Position numbers and translations under genes: made by a program. From a methanogenic archaeon ISO4-H5 (lineage in GTDB: Archaea; Thermoplasmatota; Thermoplasmata; Methanomassiliicoccales; Methanomethylophilaceae): a stretch of 64,000 bases of DNA. This document shows, in pieces, positions 34,352 to 43,092 of the stretch; position 1 is the first letter of the stretch; every line of letters starts with the position of its first letter. The DNA lies in assembly GCA_001560915.1 (NCBI GenBank), contig CP014214.1:806001-870000 (forward strand), in the 5' to 3' direction. The notes under the pieces are model-generated. The model worked only from the letters and a program-made list of their open reading frames with translations. It did no database searches and was not told where the DNA came from.

Positions 34352-34639
34352 TTACTTTTTGAGGACGAGCTTGGCTGATTTGTTGAACAGCCCGTACTTT
34401 ATCCTGAAGGACATGTCGTCGGAGACGTCGACCTGTGTGACCCCGCTCAGGGAATCTATGCCGGGATTCCTCACCAGCACGGTGATGTCCTGGAGTCCGA
34501 AGGGTACGTGCATGTACACTATCTCTCCCGCCTTGCCCTCGGCGAGCATTTCATCCTTTATTCCGAAGATGAAGGTGCAGTCGGCCCCGAATCTGTGAGG
34601 AGGGTTGCATTCGATGGTGAGGATAGCGTCGTCGGCCAT
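34352..34639 (-). CDS. Small protein of unknown function
   Basis: 95 residues, rich in beta-strand patterns (ILTIECNPPHRFGADCTFIFGI, DITVLVRNPGI, SFRIKYGLF), with two cysteines and no signal peptide. No family recognised. The ATG at 34639 is preferred to longer starts because a CTATAAAG box lies about 27 bp upstream, giving an almost leaderless transcript. It is divergent from the Sel1 gene. Confidence 0.6.
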   Translation of the reverse strand: MADDAILTIECNPPHRFGADCTFIFGIKDEMLAEGKAGEIVYMHVPFGLQDITVLVRNPGIDSLSGVTQVDVSDDMSFRIKYGLFNKSAKLVLKK

Positions 34640-34687
34640 GCGGGATGATGGGGTTCTTGCTTTATAGGTTGGCGGTGATGACGATGC

Positions 34688-35128
34688 ATGAGCTGCCCGG
34701 AAACCTTCGATGAGGCCCAGAGGAACGTGTACGAGCGTGCCGAGGGCGGGGATGCCGAGGCTATGTTCCTTCTCGCCTCCTTCTACCACAACGGAGACAA
34801 CGTCCCTGTGTCGGAGAGCGAGGCATTCGCGTGGTGCCGGAAGGCCGCTGAGGCGGGAAGCGTCAATGCTATGAACAATCTCGGTTCTCTCTACGGCAGC
34901 GGAATCGGAGTCAAACAATCCTTCGAGGAGGCTGTCCGCTGGTTCGCAAAAGCAGCCGATCTGGGTATGGCGGATGCACAGTACAATCTGGCAGTCATGT
35001 ACAACCGCGGACTCGGTGTGGAACAGGATTCAGTGAAGGGTGCGGAACTGCTCTGCAAGGCAGCGCAGCAGGGCCACGAACCCGCCATGGATGAGCTCGC
35101 CCGGATGTACCGCAGCGTTCAGAAATGA
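34688..35128 (+). CDS. Sel1-repeat protein
   Basis: 146 residues made of about three Sel1-like (TPR-type) repeats: AMFLLASFYHNGDNV..AFAWCRKAAEAGS, AMNNLGSLYGSGIGV..AVRWFAKAADLGM and AQYNLAVMYNRGLGV..GAELLCKAAQQGH. No signal peptide, so it acts in the cytoplasm, probably as a protein-binding scaffold. A related protein is at 35631-36065. Partner unknown. Confidence 0.85.
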   Translation: MSCPETFDEAQRNVYERAEGGDAEAMFLLASFYHNGDNVPVSESEAFAWCRKAAEAGSVNAMNNLGSLYGSGIGVKQSFEEAVRWFAKAADLGMADAQYNLAVMYNRGLGVEQDSVKGAELLCKAAQQGHEPAMDELARMYRSVQK

Positions 35129-35222
35129 AACCCTGTTTTTGACAATGGCCGTTAACTGTAAGGGTAGATTTTGGAAATTTTTTAAATATAGTTAATACAA
35201 CACCCTATGCGGAGATTATAGT

Positions 35223-35549
35223 ATGTCTTTAACTTCCGAATTAAAAGTAGCCGCCAACGTCGGCCGCGATTTTGCAAACATCTATGTGAACGAGGCTCTC
35301 GAGAACATCGAGAAGACCGTAATGACCCTCTACTTCCTGGATAAGGGCGACCGTTTCAAGCATTATGTATTCGTCCTTGCCGGAAACCGTACCAGGATGA
35401 CCGTAGAGCAGCTGGGGGCAGGCAAATACGTCTGCGAGGCGACCCAGTACGCGGGCGAGGAGAAACTCACCGCCGAGATCGAGTTCGAGGTCCCCGAGTT
35501 CATCGGTGTCGACACCGGTCTCGACCTTTCCGAGATCTCCCTCCGCTAA
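35223..35549 (+). CDS. Conserved-looking small protein of unknown function
   Basis: 108 residues, acidic, without signal peptide or membrane segment. The pattern (helix to about residue 30, then strands VMTLYFLDKGDRFKHYVFVLAG, RMTVEQLGAGKYVCEA, AEIEFEVPEFIGV) suggests a small alpha/beta or beta-sandwich fold. It has a clear promoter (TTTTTTAAATATAG near 35175-35187) and its own terminator at 35567-35587, so it is a single-gene unit. Confidence 0.65.
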   Translation: MSLTSELKVAANVGRDFANIYVNEALENIEKTVMTLYFLDKGDRFKHYVFVLAGNRTRMTVEQLGAGKYVCEATQYAGEEKLTAEIEFEVPEFIGVDTGLDLSEISLR

Positions 35550-35566
35550 TCGATTTCAAACTCATT

Positions 35567-35587
35567 CCGGACGGTCTGTCCGTCCGG
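35567..35587 (+). terminator. Hairpin terminator
   Basis: CCGGACG and CGTCCGG form a 7-bp perfect stem around a 7-nt loop, followed by CCCTATCCTTTTATTG. It lies 18 bp behind the stop of the small gene ending at 35549. Confidence 0.65.
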
Positions 35588-35630
35588 CCCTATCCTTTTA
35601 TTGTCCTACTGGGATTGACCGTTCGATAAG

Positions 35631-36065
35631 ATGGAAGAAACCGTGATCTACTACTCGGGAAGGAACATCCGCAACCTCGTGAGGCTGGCGGACAGGGATG
35701 ACGACGCAGACGCCATGTTCGAGCTGGGCTACCGCTACTATTTCGGATACGGTGTCAGGCACAATATCGCCAAGGCACTTCTCTGGTTCTACAATGCCGC
35801 CATCCGCGGGGATGCGGACGGCTGCTACATGATGGGCACCATGCTCTCCTGCGGAGAAGGCGTGGAACTCGATGATGAGGAAGCAGTCTACTGGTTCCTC
35901 CAGGCTGCCGATCTGGGACACCTCGATTCCATGAACGAACTCGGTATCATGTTCGCAGAGGGATACGGGGTCGAACAGGACATGGAAGCCGCCAGGGAAT
36001 GGTGGCAGAAAGCCGCCGATGCCGGTTCCGAAGAGGCCAAGGAGAATCTCGAGCGTTCCGCCTGA
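35631..36065 (+). CDS. Sel1-repeat protein
   Basis: 144 residues with three Sel1-like repeats (AMFELGYRYYFGYGV..ALLWFYNAAIRGD, CYMMGTMLSCGEGV..AVYWFLQAADLGH, SMNELGIMFAEGYGV..AREWWQKAADAGS). No signal peptide. A paralogue of the gene at 34688-35128 but in a separate transcription unit. The role is presumably scaffolding of a protein complex. Partner unknown. Confidence 0.85.
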   Translation: MEETVIYYSGRNIRNLVRLADRDDDADAMFELGYRYYFGYGVRHNIAKALLWFYNAAIRGDADGCYMMGTMLSCGEGVELDDEEAVYWFLQAADLGHLDSMNELGIMFAEGYGVEQDMEAAREWWQKAADAGSEEAKENLERSA

Positions 36066-36070
36066 CCTAT

Positions 36071-36084
36071 CCCCCTTACGGGGG
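36071..36084 (+). terminator. Short GC-rich hairpin after the Sel1 gene
   Basis: CCCCC-TTAC-GGGGG forms a 5-bp stem 6 bp behind the stop codon. No strong U run follows directly. TTTTTG comes 20 bp later. Confidence 0.5.
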
Positions 36085-36149
36085 AACAACCACTTAAACC
36101 GCAATTTTTGTCGTGTTGGAATTATATACCATAGTCTCGATGATTCCTT

Positions 36150-36701
36150 ATGCAGCGCGATTACATCTACGGGGAGAAGGCCGCTCTGGTCGTAGTGGAT
36201 CCACAGCGCAAATTCTCTCTGCCTACCGAAGATTGGGAACAGGTCCGTGACAAGGTCGTTCCGGAGATCAACCGTTATGCCAAACTCTTCAGGGAGCATG
36301 GACTGCCGGTGATCTTCATTGCCTTCCAGGGTCCCGCCCACATCCCCTATCCGGGTGCCGATGGTGACGAATGGCTCCAGGGCATCGAGACCGCTCCTAC
36401 CGACATCGTAGTCAAGAAGGAGAACATGAGCTGTTTCAAACAGACCGATTTGGAGGAGATTCTCAAGGAACGGAAGGTCGACCATGTCTTCCTCGCAGGA
36501 ATGCTGGCAGAATACTGTGTCACTGCTACCTATTTCTCCGCTATCGAGCGCAGCATCGGTTCTGTTGTACTGCCTTCGGCACTCATCGCGTACAAGCCCG
36601 AGGGTCTGGAAGCCGTCAAGGTCCTGCTCAACTGGACTCCCGATGATGTCCTGATGGCATATCTCGAAGGCCGGCAGGGTCCGCCGCCCGAGATCATGTG
36701 A
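36150..36701 (+). CDS. Isochorismatase-family cysteine hydrolase
   Basis: 183 residues with the catalytic triad of the family: Asp17 in VVVDPQRKF, a Lys in IVVKKENMSCF, and Cys123 in GMLAEYCVTATYF. Members hydrolyse amides or vinyl ethers, such as nicotinamide, N-carbamoylsarcosine and isochorismate. The substrate cannot be told from the sequence. Single-gene unit, with a strong terminator following. Confidence 0.88.
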   Translation: MQRDYIYGEKAALVVVDPQRKFSLPTEDWEQVRDKVVPEINRYAKLFREHGLPVIFIAFQGPAHIPYPGADGDEWLQGIETAPTDIVVKKENMSCFKQTDLEEILKERKVDHVFLAGMLAEYCVTATYFSAIERSIGSVVLPSALIAYKPEGLEAVKVLLNWTPDDVLMAYLEGRQGPPPEIM

Positions 36702-36718
36702 TATTCAAGAAACTATTC

Positions 36719-36746
36719 CGGCAGGACCTCCTGCCGCCTCCTTTTT
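36719..36746 (+). terminator. Hairpin terminator with T run
   Basis: CGGCAGGA and TCCTGCCG form an inverted repeat around CC (in practice a 6-bp stem and 6-nt loop), followed by CCTCCTTTTTTC. It lies 17 bp after the hydrolase stop. Confidence 0.7.
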
Positions 36747-36808
36747 TCACCGATTCGAATCAGTTCTGGGTCATCAAAATGTTTCATTTATTTTTTTAAA
36801 TGGATTTA

Positions 36809-36831
36809 TTTGCTAACAATTTATTAGCAAA
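36809..36831. promoter_or_regulatory. Palindromic operator next to the winged-helix gene promoter
   Basis: TTTGCTAA and TTAGCAAA are perfect 8-bp arms with 7 bp between them. A TATATAAAC box follows within 10 bp, about 28 bp before the ATG at 36865. The downstream gene encodes a winged-helix protein, so autoregulation is a natural guess. Confidence 0.6.
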
Positions 36832-36864
36832 TAATTAATATATAAACGTCAATAAGGTTCGCAC

Positions 36865-37392
36865 ATGGAGCATTTCGACCGTTACACCTCCCTGTCCGAC
36901 GAGCGTACGCTGGAGCTTTTGGCGTACATCCGCAGCTGCGGCGGTGAATGTTCTACGGTCGAACTCAGAAAGGTGGTGCCCAATTACCCCACCCTCAAGG
37001 AGAGACTTGATTGGATGGCGGAGGACGGACTGATCGACAGTTCACGTGTCTATGCCCCGGTGAAGAAGACCACCGTTTTCGTCACGGATCTCGGCAGGAA
37101 GGTCATTTCCGCCCTGAGTTTCGGTTACGGCTCCATATCGATGCGTTACGCGGATCCCGTCTTGAGATGCCTTTCCAAAGGGGGAAAGGTCCATTACGCG
37201 GATCTTCTGAAGAACGTTTCAAATCAGAGAGCACTCGAGAAACTCCTGTCGGCATTGGAGGCAGACGGCCTCATTACCCGCGGAGTCGAGAGTGAATCAT
37301 ACCGTGCCAAGTTCGCCCTTGCCACCGAGGAAGGTGTCAGGGTTGGCAAGGGTTTTGCTAAGGCATATCGCATAATCAGGAAAACAGCTTGA
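36865..37392 (+). CDS. Winged-helix DNA-binding protein
   Basis: 175 residues with two winged-helix-like halves. The first (about 10-85) runs from ERTLELLAYIRSCGGECSTVELRKVV to LKERLDWMAEDGLID. The second (about 95-170) has DPVLRCLSKGGKVHYADLLKNV and LEKLLSALEADGLITRG. No effector domain is visible. The promoter overlaps a perfect palindrome (36809-36831), and the transcript is probably nearly leaderless. The DHH gene follows after 12 bp, likely in the same unit. Confidence 0.75.
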   Translation: MEHFDRYTSLSDERTLELLAYIRSCGGECSTVELRKVVPNYPTLKERLDWMAEDGLIDSSRVYAPVKKTTVFVTDLGRKVISALSFGYGSISMRYADPVLRCLSKGGKVHYADLLKNVSNQRALEKLLSALEADGLITRGVESESYRAKFALATEEGVRVGKGFAKAYRIIRKTA

Positions 37393-37404
37393 AGGGATGC
37401 AAAG

Positions 37405-38745
37405 ATGTTTGTGGATTTCTTGGATGGGAATGTGAAAGAGAGGCTTGTGAAAGCGGTGGAGATCGCAAGGCGGCATAAGTCCATGCACCTGTTCACCCAT
37501 TACGATGCCGACGGAATGGCCTCTATGGCCATCATCCGTGCCGCCCTGAAGAGGGAAGGTATCGATTGCACATACGAGGTTTTCACTACGCTGGGTCATA
37601 AGGAGATGGAGTCCGTCCGCGGAGTTCCTGCGGTGTGCTTCATCATGACCGACATGGGTACCAGTTTCCTCCCGGAGATGGGAGATTATCAGTGCGACTG
37701 CGTTGTCTTGGACCACCACGAGATCCCCCCGGATTTCGACCTCGACCAGGACGGGAAGGTATTCGTCAGCTGTTGGCTTGCCGGTGTCAGCGGGGCCCAC
37801 GATGCATGTGCCTCCACGATGGCATTCCTCTTCGCCATGACCATGAACGAGTCGAACTTCGACCTTGCCACCATCGCCATGGCAGGGATGATGGGTGACA
37901 ACCAGCACCGTCCCGCATTCAGCGGATACAACAAGGTCATCGTAGACGAAGCGATCAACCGCGGCCTCGTCAAGACCATGGAATCCATCGTACCCGTGGG
38001 AGATATCACTGAATCCCTCATGTTCACCATCGACCCGTATCTCAGAGGTATCACGGGCAATCCCGATGCTCTGCACGATTTCCTCTTCGAGCTCGGACTG
38101 AATGCCACCTCCCAGCTGAAATTCGGCGATTCCGAACTCGCTTCACGTTTAGATAAGGGAGTCCTTGCAAAACTCAGGGAGAACTCTGTCGAGGAGGACA
38201 TAATCGCCAGGGTGATCCGTACCCGTTATTATCTTACAGATTTCAAATGTGATGCACAGCTGCTTTCCGATACGATTGACGCATGTGGCAGGAGTAAATC
38301 CCCCGCAACAGCCATGAGTGTCATCGACAGCCACGATATTCTCGCAGGCCGCGGAATCTACATTGAATTCCGCAGACAGCTGCTTGCTATGGTCGACAAT
38401 GCCACTGCACACATGGAACAGCGCGAGAACATCAGGTATTTCACCTATACAGAACAGGGATACGGCGGCCTCGTGTGCGCCACCCTGATCAAATACGGCG
38501 AGAAGAGCGACATGCCTATCATCGCTGTGCTCGATGTAGGCGATCACATCGACTTATCTTCCCGTTGCTCCGCGGAAATGGAGAGAGCAGGAATCAATAT
38601 GGCCGATGCCATGATGTCATGTTGTAAGATGAATTCCGGAGACGGCGGAGGACATTCCAACGCCGCCGGAGGAAGGATTCCGAAGGAGAATCTCGAGAAA
38701 TTCCTCAAGGATGTCGATTGGACAATCGGTATGCAGAAACAGTGA
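37405..38745 (+). CDS. DHH-family phosphoesterase, RecJ-like
   Basis: 446 residues. The N-terminal DHH domain has THYDADGMASMAI and VVLDHHEIP. The C-terminal DHHA1 domain has the glycine-rich GDGGGHSNAAGG. This is the archaeal RecJ/GAN-like group of exonucleases on single-stranded DNA or RNA. A specific role (replisome GAN, RNA degradation or small-nucleotide hydrolysis) cannot be assigned. The usual DxD and DHH metal ligands are present. Confidence 0.88.
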   Translation: MFVDFLDGNVKERLVKAVEIARRHKSMHLFTHYDADGMASMAIIRAALKREGIDCTYEVFTTLGHKEMESVRGVPAVCFIMTDMGTSFLPEMGDYQCDCVVLDHHEIPPDFDLDQDGKVFVSCWLAGVSGAHDACASTMAFLFAMTMNESNFDLATIAMAGMMGDNQHRPAFSGYNKVIVDEAINRGLVKTMESIVPVGDITESLMFTIDPYLRGITGNPDALHDFLFELGLNATSQLKFGDSELASRLDKGVLAKLRENSVEEDIIARVIRTRYYLTDFKCDAQLLSDTIDACGRSKSPATAMSVIDSHDILAGRGIYIEFRRQLLAMVDNATAHMEQRENIRYFTYTEQGYGGLVCATLIKYGEKSDMPIIAVLDVGDHIDLSSRCSAEMERAGINMADAMMSCCKMNSGDGGGHSNAAGGRIPKENLEKFLKDVDWTIGMQKQ

Positions 38746-38817
38746 TTTCTGCCCTGATTCTTCATCATTACTTTTAATTCTCTATATAGGAGGGCCGATT
38801 TTGGCCTGTTTTATTTA

Positions 38818-38838
38818 CCTACCTACTTAGTAGGTAGG
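38818..38838. promoter_or_regulatory. 21-bp palindromic operator upstream of metY
   Basis: CCTACCTACT and AGTAGGTAGG are perfect 10-bp arms around a single T. A TATATA box follows at 38841-38846 and the metY ATG at 38877. The last gene of the operon encodes an Rrf2-type repressor, a family that binds such imperfect or perfect palindromes, so this is its likely site. Confidence 0.75.
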
Positions 38839-38876
38839 AATATATACTAGCTGTATGATAAGGTATGTAAGGTAAC

Positions 38877-40169
38877 ATGACCGAGAACAAATACAAACTC
38901 GAAACCCTGCAGGTACATGCAGGCCAGGAAACGCCCGACCCCGCGACCGACGCCCGCGCGGTACCGATCTACATGACCACATCATACGTGTTCAAGGATT
39001 CGGCAACCGCAGCCGGAAGGTTCGCACTTTCCGAACCCGGAAACATCTACACCAGGCTCATGAATCCTACCTCCTCCGTCTTCGAGGAGAGGATCGCTGC
39101 CCTGGAAGGAGGAATCGCTGCCCTTGCCACTGCCTCCGGCTCCGCTGCGATCACCTACGCCATCCAGAACATCGCTCTCGCCGGCGACCACGTCGTGTCC
39201 TCCACCAACATCTACGGCGGAACGAACAACCTCCTGGCCAACACCCTGAGGGAGCAGGGAATCGAGACCACTTTCGTGGATCCCTCCGACCCCGAGAACT
39301 TCAGGAAGGCCATCAGGCCCAACACCAAACTCCTCTACACCGAGGTTCTGGGTAATCCCAACTCCGATGTCGCCGACATCGAGGCCATCTCCAAGATCGC
39401 ACATGAGAACGGCATCCCGCTCATCGTGGACAGCACCTTCACGCCTCCTTCGGTGTTCCGTCCCATCGAGCACGGTGCAGATATCGTGGTGCACTCCGCC
39501 ACCAAATTCATCGGCGGTCACGGAGTGGCCATGGGAGGAGTCATCGTCGACAGCGGTAACTTCGACTGGGCCCAGAACGACAAGTTCCCCACCCTCTCGA
39601 AACCCAACCCCTCCTACCACGGAGTCGTGTTCACAGAGGCAGTTGGAAAAGCCGCATTCGTTGTGAAAATCAGGACCACCCTCATGAGGGATCAGGGAGC
39701 AACCATCTCTCCCTTCAACTCGTTCCTGCTGCTGCTGGGACTTGAGACTCTGTCCCTGCGTACCGAGCGTCACACCGAAAATGCCCTGAAGGTTGTGGAG
39801 TACCTGAAGAACCACCCCCTCGTGGAGAAGGTCAACCACCCCTCCCTTGAGACCGGTGCCAAGAAGGCCCTCTATGACCGCTACTTCCCGAACGGAGCAG
39901 GTTCCATCTTCACCTTCGAGATCAAAGGCGGAGCCAAGGAAGCCAAGAAGTTCACCGAGTCCCTGAAGCTGTTCTCCCTCCTGGCGAACGTCGCGGACGT
40001 GAAATCTCTGGTCATCCACCCCGCATCCACCACCCACTCCCAGCTGGAGGAAGAGGAACTGCTCAGGGCCGGAATCAAACCCAACACCGTGCGCCTCTCC
40101 ATCGGAACCGAACACATAGACGATATCATCGCGGACCTCGAACAGGGTTTCGCCAAAATCAAAGCGTGA
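38877..40169 (+). CDS. metY: O-acetylhomoserine sulfhydrylase / Cys-Met metabolism PLP enzyme
   Basis: 430 residues, the length of O-acetylhomoserine sulfhydrylases rather than the shorter cystathionine gamma-synthases. PLP-binding Lys210 is in HSATKFIGGHG. ETLQVHAGQE at the start and GAGSIFTFEIKGG near the end are family signatures. It uses sulfide to make homocysteine from acylated homoserine. The substrate could also be phosphohomoserine. First gene of metY-cysK-rrf2. Confidence 0.9.
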   Translation: MTENKYKLETLQVHAGQETPDPATDARAVPIYMTTSYVFKDSATAAGRFALSEPGNIYTRLMNPTSSVFEERIAALEGGIAALATASGSAAITYAIQNIALAGDHVVSSTNIYGGTNNLLANTLREQGIETTFVDPSDPENFRKAIRPNTKLLYTEVLGNPNSDVADIEAISKIAHENGIPLIVDSTFTPPSVFRPIEHGADIVVHSATKFIGGHGVAMGGVIVDSGNFDWAQNDKFPTLSKPNPSYHGVVFTEAVGKAAFVVKIRTTLMRDQGATISPFNSFLLLLGLETLSLRTERHTENALKVVEYLKNHPLVEKVNHPSLETGAKKALYDRYFPNGAGSIFTFEIKGGAKEAKKFTESLKLFSLLANVADVKSLVIHPASTTHSQLEEEELLRAGIKPNTVRLSIGTEHIDDIIADLEQGFAKIKA

Positions 40170-40173
40170 TAGA

Positions 40174-41100
40174 ATGCTGTATAAATCCATCGACGACACC
40201 ATCGGAGGAACCCCTCTCGTGGAGCTCACGAACATCGAAAAAGAGTACGGACTGAAAGCCAAGATCTACGGAAAAGTGGAGTTCTTCAACCCTGCTGGGT
40301 CTGTGAAGGACCGTATCGCCAAGGCCATGATCGACGAGCTGGAGAAGCAGGGCAAGATCAACAAGGACACCGTCCTCATCGAGCCCACCTCCGGAAACAC
40401 CGGAATCGCTCTCGCATCCATCGCCACCGCAAGGGGATACAAAATCAAGATCGTGATGCCCGAGACCATGTCCATCGAGCGCAGGAAGCTCATCAAGGCT
40501 TACGGTGCCGAGCTCGTCCTCACCGAGGGTGCCAAAGGAATGAAAGGAGCCGTCGCCAAGGCGGAGGAGCTCTCCAAGGAGATCCCCAACTCCGTCATCC
40601 CCGGACAGTTCGTGAACCCTGCCAACCCCGAGATCCATTTCAGGACCACCGGTCCCGAGATCTACAAGGACCTCGACGGAAAGGTGGACATCCTCGTTGC
40701 AGGTGTAGGAACCGGAGGAACCCTCACCGGAACCGGAAAGTACCTGAAATCCAAGAATCCCAACGTGAAGGTCGTCGCTGTGGAACCCAAGGGCTCTCCC
40801 CTCCTCTCCGAGGGCAAGAACGGTCCCCACAAGATCCAGGGAATCGGTGCGGGATTCATCCCCGACACCCTCGATCAGAGCATCTACGACAGTGTCATCG
40901 CCGTCGAGGATGCCGATGCGTTCGTCAACGGTCGTCTCATCGGTAAGAAGGAAGGATTCCTCGTGGGCATCTCCGCAGGTGCCGCCCTCACTGCAGCACT
41001 GCAGTTGGCCAAGGATCCTGCCAACGAAGGCAAGAATATCGTGGCCATCTTCGCAGATACGGGAGAAAGGTACTTATCGACAGCACTTTTTGAGGAGTGA
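40174..41100 (+). CDS. cysK: Cysteine synthase (O-acetylserine sulfhydrylase)
   Basis: 308 residues. PLP-binding Lys45 is in NPAGSVKDR, the substrate loop is PTSGNTGIALA, and the phosphate-binding loop is GTGGTLTGTGKYLK. It makes cysteine from O-acetylserine (or phosphoserine) and sulfide. It starts 4 bp after metY and ends 3 bp before the regulator, so the three form one operon. Confidence 0.94.
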   Translation: MLYKSIDDTIGGTPLVELTNIEKEYGLKAKIYGKVEFFNPAGSVKDRIAKAMIDELEKQGKINKDTVLIEPTSGNTGIALASIATARGYKIKIVMPETMSIERRKLIKAYGAELVLTEGAKGMKGAVAKAEELSKEIPNSVIPGQFVNPANPEIHFRTTGPEIYKDLDGKVDILVAGVGTGGTLTGTGKYLKSKNPNVKVVAVEPKGSPLLSEGKNGPHKIQGIGAGFIPDTLDQSIYDSVIAVEDADAFVNGRLIGKKEGFLVGISAGAALTAALQLAKDPANEGKNIVAIFADTGERYLSTALFEE

Positions 41101-41103
41101 TGT

Positions 41104-41574
41104 ATGGGGACCTTCATTTCCACCAAAGGCAGATATGCAATCCGCTTCCTGATCGATCTAGCGGAGCATGCCGATGAGGAAAGGATCCCCCTCAAGGATG
41201 TTGCCGAAAGGCAAAAGATTTCCCTGAAATATCTCGAGACCTTCATGCCCAGCCTCGTGAAGGCCGGGCTGGTCTCGGGATCCCACGGAAAGGGCGGAGG
41301 ATATTCACTCCTCCGTTCCCCTTCCCAAATCATGATCGGAACCGTTCTGAGGGTCACGGAGGGCTCTATTGCCACCGTGGCATGTCTCGAGAACGGCGGT
41401 GTCGAATGCGAACGTGCCGCTTACTGCAAGACGCTCCCGATGTGGAGGAAGCTCGACAGTCTGATCACCGAGTACCTTGACAGCGTGTCCCTTCAGGATT
41501 TGATCGACGGCACTTCGACAGAACAGGCACCCTGTCCTTTCGACATACTTCCCGAAGATTCCAGCCAGCTTTGA
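41104..41574 (+). CDS. Rrf2-family regulator with IscR-like cysteines
   Basis: 156 residues. The winged helix (about 1-80; KGRYAIRFLIDLAEHADEERIPLKDVAERQKISLKYLE) is typical of Rrf2/CymR/IscR proteins. Three cysteines (C, then seven residues, C, then five residues, C, in CLENGGVECERAAYC) resemble the Fe-S binding set of IscR. It could sense Fe-S state or cysteine and repress metY-cysK through the palindrome at 38818-38838. Last gene of that operon. Confidence 0.88.
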   Translation: MGTFISTKGRYAIRFLIDLAEHADEERIPLKDVAERQKISLKYLETFMPSLVKAGLVSGSHGKGGGYSLLRSPSQIMIGTVLRVTEGSIATVACLENGGVECERAAYCKTLPMWRKLDSLITEYLDSVSLQDLIDGTSTEQAPCPFDILPEDSSQL

Positions 41575-41581
41575 TCATAAA

Positions 41582-42898
41582 TCATTGATCGTCTGGCACT
41601 ATTATTTCTACGTCTTCGGGGAAGAGTGTTTCCGCATCGATTACCGAAGAGCGGATGACGGCTTTCCTGAGATTGTCACACCCGCTGAAAGCATCCTCTT
41701 CGATCTCGACAACGGATTCGGGAATATCGATTTTCTCGAGAGACGAGCAGTTCCTAAATGCAGCAGAATCTATTGTAACCAGTCCCTCGTTGAGTCCGAC
41801 TTTCTTCAGGGAGAGACATGAATCGAATGCCATGGGCCCCAGGTATTCGAGGTTCGACGGCAGGGTTATTTCCTCAAGTCCCGAACCCTTGAATGCCCTC
41901 TCGTTTATCCTCTCCACCGAGTCGGGGATTTTCATTCTTGAAAGAGAGGTGCACCCTTCGAAAGCTCCGAATTCGATGGTCTCCAGGTCTTCCGGAAGAA
42001 CGACGTTTTCGAGTGAAGAACATCCGCTGAACATCTCTCCCTTCAGTATCCTGTCCCTGAAACGTAGCCCGTGTTTGGATTCTTCGTGGGCTATGGTGAC
42101 TGAGCGCAGTTCACTGCAGTCCTTGAAGGCAGCGACATCGATAGATCTGACAGAAGCAGGAACGATAATAGATTCCATCTTTCCGCCGCGGAAGGCATCC
42201 CTTCCGATCTCCACAACGGTATCAGGTACTTCGAACACCCCTGTTTTCCCTGCGGGTACTGCAATCAGGACCGAACGGGAACGGTTGTAGAGAGCACCGT
42301 CCTCCGAAGAATAGACGGAACTGAAGGGACTGACGTCTATCTCCTTCAGCGAAGAGCAGCCGGCGAACGGATTCCCTGCGATGCGGAGCATCTTATCAGA
42401 AAGGGATATCCTAACCAGTGATGAACATCCGAAGAATGCCTTCTCCCCTATGGATCTGAGGACAGGGGAGGTCTCGAAGGAGATCATCGACGAACATCCC
42501 TCGAAACAGCTGTAATCGATGGTTTCGACGCATCCTCCGAGTACTACCCTCCTGAGTTTCACACAGTCTTCGAAGGCATAACCTCCGATGGATCTGAGGT
42601 GGCGTCCGAACTTTACTTTCTCGAGAGAACGGCATGAACAGAATGCTAGCGAATCGATACGTTCCACAGTGTCTGGGATATCTACTTCCACCAGGTCCGA
42701 AGTGTGGAATGCCTCGGGTCCGATGGAGGTTATGTTTCCCTCGAAGGACACCCTGGTGAAATCCTCATAATACCAAGGGATGTCCAGCCTGTCTTTGTCC
42801 TCGTCGCGGCGGAATATCATATCCCCGTTACCGCTCAGGAAGAGGGTATCGTCACGGATTTCCCATGAGATCTCCGCTCCTTCGTAGACAGGCTTCAT
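41582..42898 (-). CDS. BspA-like leucine-rich repeat protein, intracellular
   Basis: 438 residues made of about 15 LRR_5 (BspA-type) repeats such as IGEKAFFGCSSLVRISLSDK and INERAFKGSGLEEITLPSN. Unlike the other two LRR proteins in this window it has no signal peptide and no C-terminal membrane anchor, so it is probably cytoplasmic or released. The start has a short non-repeat part (WEIRDDTLFLSGNGDM). Function unknown. Protein binding is likely. Confidence 0.85.
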   Translation of the reverse strand: MKPVYEGAEISWEIRDDTLFLSGNGDMIFRRDEDKDRLDIPWYYEDFTRVSFEGNITSIGPEAFHTSDLVEVDIPDTVERIDSLAFCSCRSLEKVKFGRHLRSIGGYAFEDCVKLRRVVLGGCVETIDYSCFEGCSSMISFETSPVLRSIGEKAFFGCSSLVRISLSDKMLRIAGNPFAGCSSLKEIDVSPFSSVYSSEDGALYNRSRSVLIAVPAGKTGVFEVPDTVVEIGRDAFRGGKMESIIVPASVRSIDVAAFKDCSELRSVTIAHEESKHGLRFRDRILKGEMFSGCSSLENVVLPEDLETIEFGAFEGCTSLSRMKIPDSVERINERAFKGSGLEEITLPSNLEYLGPMAFDSCLSLKKVGLNEGLVTIDSAAFRNCSSLEKIDIPESVVEIEEDAFSGCDNLRKAVIRSSVIDAETLFPEDVEIIVPDDQ

Positions 42899-42959
42899 GG
42901 GTGCCTATCAGTTTTTGCGTAGAAGTATCTTCTTGTCGCTCGAACAAAATTCATCGATT

Positions 42960-42975
42960 ACTCCTGTTTAGGAGT
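42960..42975. promoter_or_regulatory. Inverted repeat in the LRR gene promoter region
   Basis: ACTCCT-GTTT-AGGAGT, perfect 6-bp arms, directly beside a TATATA box read toward the LRR gene. It may be an operator or a small leader hairpin. Confidence 0.35.
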
Positions 42976-43063
42976 TTATATAGACTCTGACATGGATGGA
43001 TGATATAACCATGTTTATATATGAGCAACGGATATACTGAAACAGTCAGTCGGATATTTCTCA

Positions 43064-43083
43064 GCCGGGGAAGCCACCCCGGC
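43064..43083 (-). terminator. GC-rich hairpin behind the small gene
   Basis: GCCGGGG and CCCCGGC form a 7-bp perfect stem around AAGCCA, about 10 bp after the stop of the gene ending at 43093 on the minus strand. Confidence 0.6.
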
Positions 43084-43092
43084 CCTCCAACC

